Assembly (NCBI GenBank): GCA_903884425.1
Contig: CAISEP010000023.1
Span: 62,001 to 126,000 of the forward strand
Reading direction: 5' to 3'
DNA: 64,000 nucleotides
Source: an uncultured Caulobacterales bacterium
Lineage (GTDB): Bacteria; Pseudomonadota; Alphaproteobacteria; Caulobacterales; Caulobacteraceae
Below, piece after piece: positions 49,677 to 60,373 of the stretch (position 1 is its first letter; each line of letters opens with the position of its first letter). Both the position numbers and the translations under genes were made by a program. The notes under the pieces are model-generated. The model had not been told where the DNA came from. It searched no databases and worked only from the letters and a program-made list of their open reading frames with translations.

Positions 49677-51245
49677 TCAGAGGTCCAGCACGAGGCGCTG
49701 TGGATCCTCGATATGGTCCTTCACCGAGACGAGGAAGGTCACCGCCTCCTTGCCGTCGATCACCCGGTGGTCATAGGAGAGCGCCAGGTACATCATCGGC
49801 CGGATCACCACCTGACCCTTGATGGCCATGGGACGCTCCTGGATCTTGTGCATGCCCAGGATGCCCGACTGCGGCGCATTCAGGATCGGCGTGGACATGA
49901 GCGAGCCATAGACCCCGCCATTGGAGATGGTGAAGGTGCCGCCCTGCAGCTGGTCGAGGCTCAGCGTCCCGTCCCGGGCCTGCTTGCCCAGCGCGCCGAT
50001 GCCCTTCTCGATGCCAGCGAGGTTCAAGGCGTCGGCGTCCCGCAGCACGGGAACCACCAGGCCCTTGTCGGTGCCGACGGCCACGCCGATGTCGTAGTGG
50101 TTCTTGTAGATCAGGTCCTGGCCGTCGATCTCGGCGTTCACCGCGGGCACTTCCTTCAGGGCGGCGATCACCGCCTTCACGAAGAAGCTCATGAAGCCCA
50201 GCTTCACCCCGTGGCGCTGCTCGAAGGCGGCCTTGTAGTCGTTGCGCAGCGCCATGACCGTCGACATGTCCACCTCGTTGAAAGTGGTCAGCATAGCCGC
50301 GGTGTTCTGGGCGTCCTTCAGGCGCCGCGCGATGGTCTGGCGCAGGCGGGTCATGCGCACCCGCTCCTCCCGGGCGCCCGGCGGACGGGGGGGCGCGGTG
50401 GGGGTCGGGGTCGCAGCGACTGCGGCTGCAGCGGCCGCGGCGGCGGCAGGGGCGGCCGAGGCACCGGACTGGCCCGCCACGGCGGCCAGGGCATCGCCCT
50501 TGGTGATGCGGCCGTCGCGGCCGGTGCCGGGGATGGTGGACGGGTTGACGCCGGACTCGGTGACGATGCGCTGCACCGACGGGGACAGGGGCAGGGCGTC
50601 CGCCGCAGGCGCAGGCGCGGCTGCGGGGGCCGGAGCCGCGGCCGGAGCGGACACGGCAGCCCCGGCATCGGCGACGATGCGGGCAATGATCTGGCCGGGG
50701 GTCACCGAAGCGCCGCTCTGGCTCAGGATCTGGGCGATCACGCCGGTGGTGGGGGCGGTGACCTCCAGCGCGACCTTGTCGGTCTCGATCTCCACCAGCA
50801 GTTCGTCCTTGGTGACCCGGTCACCGGCCTTCTTGGTCCATTGGCCCAGCGTGCCTTCGGAGACGCTCTCCCCCATGGCCGGGGTGGTCACGTCCACCGG
50901 GCCGCCGGACGCTGCCGGGGCTGGGGCCGCAGCCGGTGCGGCCGGAGCCGGTGCCGCGGGGGCCTTCGCGGCCGGGGCGGCCGTCGCCGGAGCCGCAGCG
51001 GGCTGGCCGGCGGCGTTGGAGACCGCGCCCAGCTTCTGGCCGGGGACGACGGTGGCCCCTTCCGGTGCGGTGATCTCGGTCACCACCCCGTCAATGGGGG
51101 CGGCCACTTCCAGGCTGACCTTGTCGGTCTCGAGCTCCACCAGGACCTCGTCCTTGCGCACGACCTCGCCGACCTTCTTGGTCCAGCGCGCGATGGTCGC
51201 CTCGCTGACGGACTCGCCCAGCGTCGGCGTCATGATATCGGCCAT
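49677..51245 (-). CDS. sucB: Dihydrolipoyllysine succinyltransferase (E2o) with two lipoyl domains
   Basis: The E2 core of the 2-oxoglutarate dehydrogenase complex, 522 aa. Two lipoyl domains are visible, with lysines to be lipoylated in ETDKVSLEV (Lys42) and ETDKVALEV (Lys157), joined by Ala/Pro linkers. The peripheral-subunit-binding domain is at about 218-256 ([25 protein letters not shown]). The catalytic domain ends with [14 protein letters not shown] (His493, Asp497). Proteobacterial E2o normally has a single lipoyl domain, so the second is notable. ATG at 51245 with GGAG eight bases upstream. Third-to-last in the sucC-sucD-sucA-sucB-priA-terC run. Confidence 0.96.
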   Translation of the reverse strand: MADIMTPTLGESVSEATIARWTKKVGEVVRKDEVLVELETDKVSLEVAAPIDGVVTEITAPEGATVVPGQKLGAVSNAAGQPAAAPATAAPAAKAPAAPAPAAPAAAPAPAASGGPVDVTTPAMGESVSEGTLGQWTKKAGDRVTKDELLVEIETDKVALEVTAPTTGVIAQILSQSGASVTPGQIIARIVADAGAAVSAPAAAPAPAAAPAPAADALPLSPSVQRIVTESGVNPSTIPGTGRDGRITKGDALAAVAGQSGASAAPAAAAAAAAAVAATPTPTAPPRPPGAREERVRMTRLRQTIARRLKDAQNTAAMLTTFNEVDMSTVMALRNDYKAAFEQRHGVKLGFMSFFVKAVIAALKEVPAVNAEIDGQDLIYKNHYDIGVAVGTDKGLVVPVLRDADALNLAGIEKGIGALGKQARDGTLSLDQLQGGTFTISNGGVYGSLMSTPILNAPQSGILGMHKIQERPMAIKGQVVIRPMMYLALSYDHRVIDGKEAVTFLVSVKDHIEDPQRLVLDL

Positions 51246-51300
51246 CAAACAAGCTCCAGTGTTCGTCTTTGCCGGCCGGTGTGGGGCCGTCAGGTGGGGT

Positions 51301-54258
51301 CTAGGCGAAGGCCTCGGTGGTGAAGGCTTCCAGTTCCTTGAGGTGGCGGCTCATCAGACCCGCGGCGGTGGAGGCCGAGGCCGGGCGACCCACATAGCGG
51401 GCCCGCTTCGCCTTGATCGTCACCTTCTCCAGGGTCAGCTCGATCCAGGGATCGACGAAGGTCCAGCCGCCCATGTTCTTGGGCTCTTCCTGGCACCAGA
51501 CCACTTCCGCGGTCTTGAAGCGGGACAGCTCCTTGCGCAGGGACTGCATGGGCCAGGGATAGAACTGCTCCAGCCGCAGGATGTAGACGTCGTTGACGCC
51601 CTTCTTCTCCCGGGCGTCTAGCAGGTCGTAATAGACCTTGCCGGAGCACAGGATGACCCGGCGGATCTGGTCGTCGGCCGCCAGCTTGACGTTGCCGGCG
51701 ATCTCCGGATTGCGCTCCGCATCGTCCCACAGCAGGCGGTGGAAGGACGAGCCGTCCGCCAGGTCCGCCAGGCTCGACACGGCCTTCTTGTGCCGCAGGA
51801 GGGACTTGGGCGTCATCACCACCAGGGGCTTGCGGAACGGCCGGTGCAGCTGGCGGCGGAGCGCGTGGTAGTAGTTGGCCGGTGTCGTGGCATTGACCAC
51901 CTGCATGTTGTCCTCGGCGCACATCTGCAGATAGCGCTCCAGACGGGCGGAGGAATGCTCCGGCCCCTGGCCCTCATAGCCGTGGGGCAGCAGCATGGTC
52001 AGGCCGGACATGCGCAGCCACTTGCGTTCGCCGGACGAGATGAACTGGTCCACCACCACCTGGGCGCCGTTGGCAAAGTCGCCGAACTGGGCTTCCCACA
52101 TGACCAGCGTGTCCGGGTCGGCCAGGCTGTAGCCGTATTCGAAGCCCAGAACCGCCTCTTCCGACAGGGCGGAATCGATCACCTCGAACTCCGGCTGGCC
52201 GGGCCTCAGGTTCTGCAGGGGGATGTAGCGGGCCTCGGTGGTCTGGTCGACAATGCCGGAATGCCGCTGGCTGAAGGTGCCGCGCACGCTGTCCTGGCCG
52301 GACAGGCGGATGGGATGGCCCTCGTCGATCAGGGTGGCGAAGGCGAGCATTTCCGCCGTGGCCCAGTCCAGCCCCTCGCCGGTCTCGATGGCGAGGCGAC
52401 GGGCCTCGATCACCCGGGCGACGGTGCGGTGCATGTCGATGGACTTGGGGATGTCCGTGACCTTGGCGCCCAGCGCCTTGAGCTTCGCCAGCGGCACGGC
52501 GGTGTCGCCCCGCAGGTCCGACTGGCGGGTGCTCTCGATGCCGGACCACTTGCCGTCCAGCCAGTCGGCCTTTTCCGCCTTGAAGGTCTTGGCGGCCTCG
52601 AACTCCGCGTCGAGGAAGGCCTCGAACTCGGCGATCCACTGGGCCGAGTCGGCCTCGGTGATGACGCCCTCGGCAACCAGGCGGCGGGTATAGAGTTCCC
52701 GGGTCGACGGCTGGTCCTTGATGATCTTGTACATCAGGGGCTGGGTCATGGTCGGGTCGTCGCCTTCGTTGTGACCGAAGCGGCGATAGCAGAACATGTC
52801 CACCACCACGTCCTTGGCGAACTTCTGGCGGTATTCCGTGGCCACCTTGGCGCAATAGACCACGGCCTCCGGATCGTCCCCGTTGCAGTGCAGGATCGGG
52901 GCCTGGACCATCAACGCCACGTCCGACGGATAGGGGGTGGAGCGGCTGTTGCGCGGGCTGGTGGTGAAGCCGATCTGGTTGTTGACGATCAGGTGGATGG
53001 TGCCGCCGGTGGCATAGCCCTTCAGCCCCATCAGGGCGAAGCACTCGGCCACCACCCCCTGTCCGGCGAAGGCGGCGTCCCCGTGCAGCAGGATGCCCAT
53101 CACCTTGCCGCGCCCCGCCTGGGCGTTGTCGCGGATGTCGAAGGCCTGCTTGGCCCGGGCTTTGCCCAGCACCACCGGATTGACGATCTCCAGGTGGCTG
53201 GGATTGGCGGTGAGGCTCAGGTGCACGCTGTTGCCGTCGAAGGCCCGGTCGGAGCTAGCGCCCAGATGGTACTTCACGTCGCCGGAGCCCTCGATGTCCG
53301 ACGGGGTGGAGGAGCCCCCCTGGAACTCGTGCAAAATGGCGCGGTAGGGCTTGCCCATCACCGCGGCCAGCACGTTCAGGCGGCCCCGGTGGGGCATGCC
53401 CAGCACGATCTCGTCGACGCCCAGCGCGCCGCCGCGCTTGATGATCTGCTCCATGGCCGGGACCAGGCTTTCGCCCCCGTCCAGGCCGAAGCGCTTGGTG
53501 CCGGGGAAGCGCTTGTGCAGGAAGCGCTCCCAGGTCTCGGTCTCGATCAGCTTCTTCAGGATCGCCTTCTTGCCCTCGGGCGTGAAGGTGATCTCCTTGT
53601 CCTTGCCCTCGACGCGCTCCTGGATCCAGCGCTTCTCGTCGGGGTCGGAGATGTGCATGAACTGCACGCCCACATTGCCGCAGTAGGTGCGGCGCAGGAT
53701 GGCCATGATCTCCCGCAGGGTCGCGGTCTCGAGGCCCAGCACGTTGTCGATGAAGATCGGCTTGTCCCAGTCGGCCTCGGTGAAGCCGTAGAAGCTGGGT
53801 TCCAGCTCCGCATTGTGGGCCTTGGGCTCGAGCCCGAGCGGGTCGAGATTGGCGTGCAGGTGCCCCCGGATGCGGAAGGCGCGGATCATCATGATCGCCC
53901 GGACGCTGTCCAGGGTGGCGGCACGGATCTGGGCCTGGGTCGCACCGGGATTGGCGGCGGCAACGCCCACGGCGGACTTGGCGGCCACGGCCTCGGGCCA
54001 CTGGCCGTCCAGGGCGGACAGCCATTCCGGCCGGTCCTCGGCCATCGGCGGATAGGTCCAGGCCGGATCGGCGCTGAACTGGGCGATCGCCTCGGGGTTT
54101 TCCCTCAGGGCGTCGAAGAAGGCCCGCCAGCTGGGGGGAACGCTGCCCGGATCCTGGGCATAGCGGGCGTAGAGGTCCTCCACATAGGCGAGGTTGCCTC
54201 CGTAGAGGAAGGAAGTCTCCGCCAGGACCTGGTTGATCCGTCCGGTATCGTCCGCCAT
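51301..54258 (-). CDS. sucA: 2-Oxoglutarate dehydrogenase E1 component
   Basis: A thiamine-diphosphate enzyme of 985 aa that decarboxylates 2-oxoglutarate and hands the succinyl group to the lipoyl arms of SucB. N-terminal [19 protein letters not shown] is the E2-binding segment. The core includes [45 protein letters not shown] (ThDP site), [18 protein letters not shown] and, in the second half, [10 protein letters not shown] and [23 protein letters not shown]. It ends 55 bases before sucB. Upstream, 110 bases separate it from sucD. Confidence 0.97.
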   Translation of the reverse strand: MADDTGRINQVLAETSFLYGGNLAYVEDLYARYAQDPGSVPPSWRAFFDALRENPEAIAQFSADPAWTYPPMAEDRPEWLSALDGQWPEAVAAKSAVGVAAANPGATQAQIRAATLDSVRAIMMIRAFRIRGHLHANLDPLGLEPKAHNAELEPSFYGFTEADWDKPIFIDNVLGLETATLREIMAILRRTYCGNVGVQFMHISDPDEKRWIQERVEGKDKEITFTPEGKKAILKKLIETETWERFLHKRFPGTKRFGLDGGESLVPAMEQIIKRGGALGVDEIVLGMPHRGRLNVLAAVMGKPYRAILHEFQGGSSTPSDIEGSGDVKYHLGASSDRAFDGNSVHLSLTANPSHLEIVNPVVLGKARAKQAFDIRDNAQAGRGKVMGILLHGDAAFAGQGVVAECFALMGLKGYATGGTIHLIVNNQIGFTTSPRNSRSTPYPSDVALMVQAPILHCNGDDPEAVVYCAKVATEYRQKFAKDVVVDMFCYRRFGHNEGDDPTMTQPLMYKIIKDQPSTRELYTRRLVAEGVITEADSAQWIAEFEAFLDAEFEAAKTFKAEKADWLDGKWSGIESTRQSDLRGDTAVPLAKLKALGAKVTDIPKSIDMHRTVARVIEARRLAIETGEGLDWATAEMLAFATLIDEGHPIRLSGQDSVRGTFSQRHSGIVDQTTEARYIPLQNLRPGQPEFEVIDSALSEEAVLGFEYGYSLADPDTLVMWEAQFGDFANGAQVVVDQFISSGERKWLRMSGLTMLLPHGYEGQGPEHSSARLERYLQMCAEDNMQVVNATTPANYYHALRRQLHRPFRKPLVVMTPKSLLRHKKAVSSLADLADGSSFHRLLWDDAERNPEIAGNVKLAADDQIRRVILCSGKVYYDLLDAREKKGVNDVYILRLEQFYPWPMQSLRKELSRFKTAEVVWCQEEPKNMGGWTFVDPWIELTLEKVTIKAKRARYVGRPASASTAAGLMSRHLKELEAFTTEAFA

Positions 54259-54368
54259 TTTTCCGTTCCCTGGCGGACGGCCCCGCCGCCATGGTTAACG
54301 AAGCGCAAGGCCGTCTGCTGAATGAATATCACCCCCGAGATGGGGTGCATTCCTTTACATAGTCACAA

Positions 54369-55256
54369 TCAGGCGTTTTTCAGCACTTCGAGAAGCGTTT
54401 CCCCAAGGGCCGCCGGAGACGGGGATACCTTGATTCCCGCCCGTTCCATCGCGGCGATCTTGTCTTCCGCCCCGCCCTTGCCGCCGGAGATGATGGCGCC
54501 CGCATGGCCCATGCGGCGGCCCGGAGGGGCCGTGCGGCCGGCGATGAAGCCTGCCATGGGCTTCTTCCGCCCGCGCTTGGCCTCGTCCAGGATGAACTGG
54601 GCGGCGTCTTCCTCGGCCGAGCCGCCGATCTCGCCGATCATGATGATCGACTTGGTGGCCTCGTCCGCCAGGAACATTTCCAGCATGTCGATGAACTCGG
54701 TGCCCTTCACCGGGTCGCCGCCGATGCCCACGGCGGTGGTCTGGCCCAGCCCCGCATTGGTGGTCTGGAACACGGCTTCATAGGTCAGGGTGCCGGAGCG
54801 CGAGACGACGCCCACCGAGCCCACCGAGAAGATGTTACCCGGCATGATGCCGATCTTGCACTGGTTGGGGGTCAGGACGCCCGGGCAGTTGGGCCCGATC
54901 AGCCGGGACTTGGAGCCCGACAGGGAGCGCTTCACCTTGACCATGTCCTGCACCGGAATGCCTTCGGTGATGCAGATGATCAGGGGGATCTCGGCGTCGA
55001 TGGCCTCCATGATGGAGTCGGCGGCGAACGGCGGCGGGACGTACACGACCGAGGCCGTGGCCCCCGTGGCGTGGACGGCTTCCTCCACCGTGTTGAACAC
55101 GGGCACGCCCACATGGGTCTGGCCGCCCTTTCCGGGGGTGACCCCGCCGACCATCTTGGTGCCGTAGGCGATGGCCTGCTCGGTGTGGAAGGTGCCCTGG
55201 CTGCCGGTGATGCCCTGGCAGATGACCTTGGTGTTGGCGTCAATCAGAATGGACAT
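54369..55256 (-). CDS. sucD: Succinyl-CoA synthetase alpha subunit
   Basis: A protein of 295 aa. CoA-binding Rossmann domain with [20 protein letters not shown] and [13 protein letters not shown]. The ligase domain has [36 protein letters not shown] and the phospho-histidine region [15 protein letters not shown]. With SucC it converts succinyl-CoA, ADP (or GDP) and phosphate to succinate and ATP (or GTP). It lies 71 bases after sucC. Confidence 0.97.
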   Translation of the reverse strand: MSILIDANTKVICQGITGSQGTFHTEQAIAYGTKMVGGVTPGKGGQTHVGVPVFNTVEEAVHATGATASVVYVPPPFAADSIMEAIDAEIPLIICITEGIPVQDMVKVKRSLSGSKSRLIGPNCPGVLTPNQCKIGIMPGNIFSVGSVGVVSRSGTLTYEAVFQTTNAGLGQTTAVGIGGDPVKGTEFIDMLEMFLADEATKSIIMIGEIGGSAEEDAAQFILDEAKRGRKKPMAGFIAGRTAPPGRRMGHAGAIISGGKGGAEDKIAAMERAGIKVSPSPAALGETLLEVLKNA

Positions 55257-55327
55257 GGTTTCAAATCATCCCTGGCCGGACCGGGCGGACCCGGTGGCGA
55301 AATTGTGAGGTGCGGCGCGGCGGGGCC

Positions 55328-56524
55328 TTAGCCCTTCACGGCCTTGACGATCTTGGCGGCGGCGTCGGCCAGGTCGTTGGCCGGGGTGATGGCGAGGCCG
55401 GAGGCGGCTAGGATGTCCTTGCCCTGCTGCACGTTGGTGCCCTCGAGGCGCACCACCAGCGGCACCGACAGGCTGATCTCCCGGGCCGCGGCCACCACCC
55501 CCTCGGCGATGATGTCGCAGCGCATGATGCCGCCGAAGATGTTGACGAGGATGCCCTTCACGTTTGGGTCGGCGGTGATGATCTTGAAGGCCGCGGTGAC
55601 CTTTTCCTTGGAAGCGCCGCCGCCCACGTCGAGGAAGTTGGCGGGCTCCGCCCCGTAGAGCTTGATGATGTCGAGGGTGGCCATGGCCAGGCCCGCGCCG
55701 TTGACCATGCAGCCGATCTCCCCGTCCAGGGCGATGTAGCTGAGGTCGTACTTGGAGGCCTCGATCTCCTTGGCGTCCTCTTCCGTCGTGTCCCGCAGGG
55801 CGACGATGTCCGGGTGGCGATAGAGGGCATTGCCGTCGAAGCTGACCTTGGCGTCCAGCACCCGCAGCTGCCCGCCGCCGGTGACGATCAGCGGGTTGAT
55901 CTCCAGCATCTCCATGTCCTTGGCCACGAAGGCGGCATAGAGCTGGCCGAGCAGGGCCGCGCCCTGCTTGGCCAGGTCGCCGGTCAGGTTCAGGGCCTGG
56001 GCCAGGTGGCGGCCGTGGTGCGGGAACACGCCGGTGGCCGGGTCGATGGAGAAGGAGATGATCTTTTCAGGCGTGGAGTGGGCCACGTCCTCGATGTCCA
56101 TCCCGCCCTCGGTGGAGGCGACGACGGAGACCCGGCTGGTTTCGCGATCCACCAGCAGGGACAGGTAGAGTTCCCGGGCGATGTCCGCGCCTTCCTCGAT
56201 GTACAGGCGGTTCACCTGCTTGCCCTTGGGGCCCGTCTGGTGGGTGACCAGCACCCGGCCGAGCATCTCCTTGGCGCTGGCCTTGACCTCGTCCACGGAC
56301 TTGACCACCCGGACGCCGCCCTTGGCGGTGGCGGGCAGGCCCTCGAAGCGGCCCTTGCCCCGGCCGCCGGCATGGATCTGGGACTTCACCACGAACACCT
56401 TGGTGCCCTTCAGGGCCTTGGCGGCCTTGACGGCCTCGGCCACGGTGAAGGCGGCAAAGCCCGCCGGGACCGGCACGCCGAATTCCTTGAGGACGGCCTT
56501 GGCCTGGTGTTCGTGGATGTTCAT
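55328..56524 (-). CDS. sucC: Succinyl-CoA synthetase beta subunit
   Basis: A protein of 398 aa beginning [20 protein letters not shown]. The ATP-grasp domain shows [16 protein letters not shown], then [39 protein letters not shown] and the C-terminal [14 protein letters not shown]. First gene of the TCA-cycle operon, 68 or so bases downstream of a good promoter (56599-56627). The order sucC-sucD-sucA-sucB places two consecutive TCA steps on one transcript. Confidence 0.97.
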   Translation of the reverse strand: MNIHEHQAKAVLKEFGVPVPAGFAAFTVAEAVKAAKALKGTKVFVVKSQIHAGGRGKGRFEGLPATAKGGVRVVKSVDEVKASAKEMLGRVLVTHQTGPKGKQVNRLYIEEGADIARELYLSLLVDRETSRVSVVASTEGGMDIEDVAHSTPEKIISFSIDPATGVFPHHGRHLAQALNLTGDLAKQGAALLGQLYAAFVAKDMEMLEINPLIVTGGGQLRVLDAKVSFDGNALYRHPDIVALRDTTEEDAKEIEASKYDLSYIALDGEIGCMVNGAGLAMATLDIIKLYGAEPANFLDVGGGASKEKVTAAFKIITADPNVKGILVNIFGGIMRCDIIAEGVVAAAREISLSVPLVVRLEGTNVQQGKDILAASGLAITPANDLADAAAKIVKAVKG

Positions 56525-56598
56525 GGCTGTCCCTGTGCAGGTTGGAACGACGTCGGGCGTAGGCGGGGCGAGGATCGATCATCGCCTCCGGCGGGGGG

Positions 56599-56627
56599 GT
56601 TATAGAAAGGCCCACCGGGCTTAGCAA
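56599..56627 (-). promoter_or_regulatory. Sigma-70-type promoter of the suc operon
   Basis: On the minus strand: -35 TTGCTA (56627-56622), 17-base spacer, -10 TATAAC (56604-56599). Four and five of six positions match consensus. Predicted transcript start is near 56592, giving a leader of about 65-70 bases to the sucC ATG. It is the best housekeeping promoter seen in the window. Confidence 0.6.
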
Positions 56628-56684
56628 CCGAAAGAGGCCCTTCGGTGCATGGTGAAAGCCGACATTTGCCCGTATCATGGGCGC

Positions 56685-57365
56685 ATGAAGGTTCTGGTCG
56701 TCGAGGATGATTCCGAGACCGCCGCCTATGTCGCGCGCGGGCTGAAGGAACAGGGGCACGGGGTGGAGGTGGCCGCCGACGGCCGCGACGGCCTGTTCCT
56801 GGCCCTGGACCAGAGCTTCGACGTCATCGTCATGGACCGGATGGTGCCGGGCCTGGACGGGCTTTCGGTGATCAAGAGCCTGCGCGCCGGGGGGGTGGAG
56901 ACGCCGGTCATCTTCCTCACGGCCCTCGGCGGCGTCGGCGACCGGGTGGAGGGGCTGGAGGCCGGGGCCGACGACTATCTGGTCAAGCCCTTCTCCTTTT
57001 CCGAGCTGAACGCCCGGGTGAATGCGCTGGGCCGTCGCGCCCCCCTGCGGGAACAGGCCGCCGCCGTCATCCGCCTGGGGGCGCTGGAGCTGAACCGCCT
57101 GCAGCGCAGCGCCAGGGTGGGCGACAAGGCGCTGGACCTGAAGCCGAAGGAGTTCCAGCTTCTGGAATACCTGATGCTGAACGCCGACCGGGTGGTGACC
57201 CGCACCATGCTGCTGGAGCATGTCTGGGACTTCCACTTCGATCCCAAGACCACCATCGTCGAGACCCATATCAGCCGCATCCGCGCCAAGCTGGAGGCCT
57301 GCGGCGACGCGGCGCCGACCATCCACACGGTCCGGGGCGCCGGATACATGCTGAATGCAGATTAG
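56685..57365 (+). CDS. OmpR/PhoB-family response regulator
   Basis: A protein of 226 aa. Receiver domain 1-115 with the acidic pair in VVEDD, acceptor Asp in VIVMDRMVPGLDG, Thr in IFLTAL and Lys in YLVKPF. The winged-helix DNA-binding domain (about 125-225) shows LKPKEFQLLEYLMLNADRVVTRTML and ETHISRIRAKLE. The ATG at 56685 immediately precedes the first strand. Its kinase gene overlaps by 11 bases. Divergent from the suc operon, sharing the 160-base upstream region. Signal unknown. Confidence 0.93.
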   Translation: MKVLVVEDDSETAAYVARGLKEQGHGVEVAADGRDGLFLALDQSFDVIVMDRMVPGLDGLSVIKSLRAGGVETPVIFLTALGGVGDRVEGLEAGADDYLVKPFSFSELNARVNALGRRAPLREQAAAVIRLGALELNRLQRSARVGDKALDLKPKEFQLLEYLMLNADRVVTRTMLLEHVWDFHFDPKTTIVETHISRIRAKLEACGDAAPTIHTVRGAGYMLNAD

Positions 57366-58755
57366 GCTCCCGCTGCGCTCCACCCGGGCCCGGGTGGCGG
57401 CCTTCATGTCCCTGCTGTTCCTCGCCGCCTTCGGGGTGTCGGGGCTCGCCACCTGGCTGGCCCTCACCGCCCCGGTGGACGAGAGCGCCCAGGCCCGGCT
57501 GCTGCGGGAGGTGGGCCTGACCACCACCCTCTACACCACCCACAAGGCCCCCGAGGCCGTTCGCCTGATCACGGAGCGGGAGCGGCGGCCCACGGGCTAC
57601 AACTTCCGCATCACCGATCCCGAAGGGCGGCGCCTGGCCGGGGACCTGCCGGAACAGGCCTATGGGGAGGGCTTCACCACCCTGCGCTGGCAGGTGGCGG
57701 CAAGCCCGCCCGCCGAGGGTGACGTGGTGCGCATCCGGGTGCTGACGGCCCGCATGCCCGACGGGGCCATGCTGTCCGTGGGCGAGGACCTGGAGCGTTC
57801 GCACCAGTTGCAGGCGGCCTTCCTGCGGACCTTCATCCTCACCTCCGGCGCGGCCCTGTTCATCGCGCTCGCCGTGGGGCTGAGCTATGTCACTCGCATC
57901 CTGCGGCGGATCGAGGTGATCGCCGCGACCGCCGATGCGGTCTCCACCAGCGGCGAGATGGGCCTGCGCGCCCCCGTCCGTCCGCCGGAGCGCCGGGACG
58001 ACATCGACCAGCTGGCCATGGCCATGAACCGCATGTTGGACGAGATTCAGCGCCTGGTGATCAGCGTGCGGCAGGTGTCCGACGACGTGGCCCACGACCT
58101 GCGCACGCCGCTGGCCCACCTGCGCCAGCGGGTGGAGGTGGCCCTGGCCGGTCCCCCGGACGCCGAGGCCTATCGCGCGGCCCTGGAAGGGGCGGTGGAG
58201 AAGATCGACAGCGTGCTCACCACCTTCGAGGCCCTGCTGCGCATCGGCCAGCTGGAGGCGGGGGCCAACCTCGCCACCTTCCAGGCCCTGGACCTGTCGG
58301 AAGTGGCCCGCCAGGTGGTGGAGGCCTACCGCCCGTCGGCCGAGGATGCGGACCATGTGCTGACCCTGCACGCCCCTCGGCCGGAATGGATCGCCGGGGA
58401 GAAGTCCCTGGTCACCCAGATGCTGGCCAATTTCGTGGAAAATGCCCTGATCCACACCCCCGCCGGGTCGACCCTCGAGATCCGGGTGGAGCCCCTGGGC
58501 CGGGCCGTGCGCCTGACGGTGGAGGATGACGGCCCCGGCGTACCCGATGCCGACCGGGCGCAGATCTTCCGCCGCTTCTACCGGGTGGAGCGCAGCCGCA
58601 CCACGCCGGGCTCCGGCCTGGGGCTCAGCCTCGCCAGCGCCGTGGCCCACGCCCACGGGGCGGAGATCCGGGCGGAGGATGCCGGTCCGGGCCTCAGGAT
58701 CGTCGTGGACTTTCCGGCGATGGGTGCCGTGCCCGCGGCTACATCGCCTCGGTGA
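57355..58755 (+). CDS. Membrane sensor histidine kinase, partner of the adjacent regulator
   Basis: A sensor kinase of 466 aa. Transmembrane segments at about 12-36 and 155-180 enclose a periplasmic domain of some 115 residues. Then HAMP, and the dimerisation domain with the phospho-acceptor His in DDVAHDLRTPLAHLRQR. The ATPase domain has the N box LANFVENALIHTP, DDGPGVP, FRRFYR and GSGLGLSLASAVAHAHG. It starts inside the end of the response-regulator gene. The last 17 bases overlap the convergent NtrC-type regulator gene. The periplasmic domain matches no sensor I recognise. Confidence 0.92.
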   Translation: MQIRLPLRSTRARVAAFMSLLFLAAFGVSGLATWLALTAPVDESAQARLLREVGLTTTLYTTHKAPEAVRLITERERRPTGYNFRITDPEGRRLAGDLPEQAYGEGFTTLRWQVAASPPAEGDVVRIRVLTARMPDGAMLSVGEDLERSHQLQAAFLRTFILTSGAALFIALAVGLSYVTRILRRIEVIAATADAVSTSGEMGLRAPVRPPERRDDIDQLAMAMNRMLDEIQRLVISVRQVSDDVAHDLRTPLAHLRQRVEVALAGPPDAEAYRAALEGAVEKIDSVLTTFEALLRIGQLEAGANLATFQALDLSEVARQVVEAYRPSAEDADHVLTLHAPRPEWIAGEKSLVTQMLANFVENALIHTPAGSTLEIRVEPLGRAVRLTVEDDGPGVPDADRAQIFRRFYRVERSRTTPGSGLGLSLASAVAHAHGAEIRAEDAGPGLRIVVDFPAMGAVPAATSPR

Positions 58756-60220
58756 TCGCCCCTTCCAGGCCCTGTTCCCGCACCTTGCGGTAGAGGGTGG
58801 AGCGGCCGATGCCCAGGCGACGGGCGACCTCGGTCATGTGGCCGGAATAGATCTCGATGGCCAGCTGGATCAGGTCCCGCTCGATGTCCTCCAGGGTCCG
58901 CAGATGGCCCCGGTGGTCGAGGATGCGGATGGGGCTCGCGGCATCGCCCTCGGCGGCCACGCGATCGGTGGCGGCCGGTCCCGGGGCGGGGGCCAGGCTG
59001 TTCAGGGCCACCGGTGCCGCCGGAGACGGGGCCAGCGCCGTCGGCGCCACCCCGGAGATGGACGGAAAGTCCGCCAGCGTCAGATAGGGTCCGTCGGCCA
59101 GCACGATGGCGCGATAGACGGCGTTCTCCAGCTGGCGGACATTGCCCGGCCAGTCGAAGGCCTGGAGCATGGCCAGGGTATCGCTCATGGCCCCCATGAC
59201 CCGGCGGCCCTCCTCGGCATTGAACCGGCGGATGAAGGCCTCCACCAGGGCGGGGATGTCCTCGCGCCGTTCGCGCAGGGACGGGGCCTCGATGGGGAAC
59301 ACGTTCAGGCGATAGAACAGGTCCTCGCGGAAGCGCCCCTCCTTCACCTGGTCGGCCAGGTTGCGGTTGGTGGCGGACAGGATGCGCACGTCCACCTTCA
59401 CGGGACGCTTGGACCCGACCGGGTCGATCTCACCCTCCTGAAGGGCGCGGAGCAGCTTGACCTGCATGTCCAGGGGCAGCTCGCCGATCTCGTCCAGGAA
59501 CAGGGTGCCCCCATGGGCCTCCTGGAACTTGCCCAGGTGCTTGTCATGGGCCCCGGTGAAGCTGCCCTTCTCGTGGCCGAACAGGATGCTCTCCACCAGA
59601 TTGGCGGGCAGGGCGCCGCAGTTCACCGCCACGAAGGGCTTGCCGGCGCGGTCGCTGCTGCCGTGCACGGCGCGGGCGATCATCTCCTTGCCGACGCCGC
59701 TCTCCCCCAGGATCAGCACGGGGATGGAGGACCGCGCCGCCCGTTCCCCGAGCGCCTTGACCATGCGCATGGGGCCGCTGTCGCCGATCAGGTCGGCAAA
59801 GCTCATGGTGCCCGTCTGACGCTTCTTCAGCCGGTCCACCTCGCCCTTCAGCGAGCCCAGCTGCAGGGCGTTCTGGATGGAGATGATGATCCGCTCCGGC
59901 GAGGCGGGCTTGATGAAGAAGTCCTGGGCTCCCGCCTGCATGGCCTTCACCACCGTGTCCACGCCGCCCGTGGCGGTCAGCACGATCACCGGCATGTCGA
60001 GACCCCGGGCGCGCATGTCCTTCAGCACCTCGATGCCGGGCATGGAGGGCATGACCAGGTCCAGGATCACCACGTCCGGCGCAAGGCCTGCAGCCAGCTG
60101 GTCCAGGGCGCTGTCGCCCCCGTCGGCCTGGGAGACGGCGAATCCCTCGCGCTCCAGAACCGCCTGGATCAACCGCCGTTGGGTCGGATCGTCGTCGACG
60201 ACGAGCACGCGCTTGGCCAT
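58739..60220 (-). CDS. NtrC-family sigma-54-dependent response regulator
   Basis: A protein of 493 aa. Receiver 1-120 with acceptor Asp54 in [13 protein letters not shown] and Lys104 in FFIKPASP. Central AAA+ domain with Walker A GESGVGKE (172-179), the sigma-54 contact loop as GSFTGA (219-224) rather than [34 protein letters not shown] and [12 protein letters not shown]. The C-terminal Fis-type helix-turn-helix is [30 protein letters not shown]. It activates sigma-54 promoters after phosphorylation. No kinase gene is adjacent. The flagellin promoter at 62986 is one possible target but the link is unproven. Confidence 0.93.
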   Translation of the reverse strand: MAKRVLVVDDDPTQRRLIQAVLEREGFAVSQADGGDSALDQLAAGLAPDVVILDLVMPSMPGIEVLKDMRARGLDMPVIVLTATGGVDTVVKAMQAGAQDFFIKPASPERIIISIQNALQLGSLKGEVDRLKKRQTGTMSFADLIGDSGPMRMVKALGERAARSSIPVLILGESGVGKEMIARAVHGSSDRAGKPFVAVNCGALPANLVESILFGHEKGSFTGAHDKHLGKFQEAHGGTLFLDEIGELPLDMQVKLLRALQEGEIDPVGSKRPVKVDVRILSATNRNLADQVKEGRFREDLFYRLNVFPIEAPSLRERREDIPALVEAFIRRFNAEEGRRVMGAMSDTLAMLQAFDWPGNVRQLENAVYRAIVLADGPYLTLADFPSISGVAPTALAPSPAAPVALNSLAPAPGPAATDRVAAEGDAASPIRILDHRGHLRTLEDIERDLIQLAIEIYSGHMTEVARRLGIGRSTLYRKVREQGLEGAITEAM

Positions 60221-60373
60221 GAAAAGACACCTCACATCACCGGTGCCCGCTCGTTGGCGGACACGCTTGTTTTGCGGGTTTATGCGGGATGACCCGTGAA
60301 GGTTCGGTTTAGGCGGTGCAACTTTCTGCGCCGCATTGTTCTGATCCGGGACGGTTTCGGCTAGACAGGAGTC

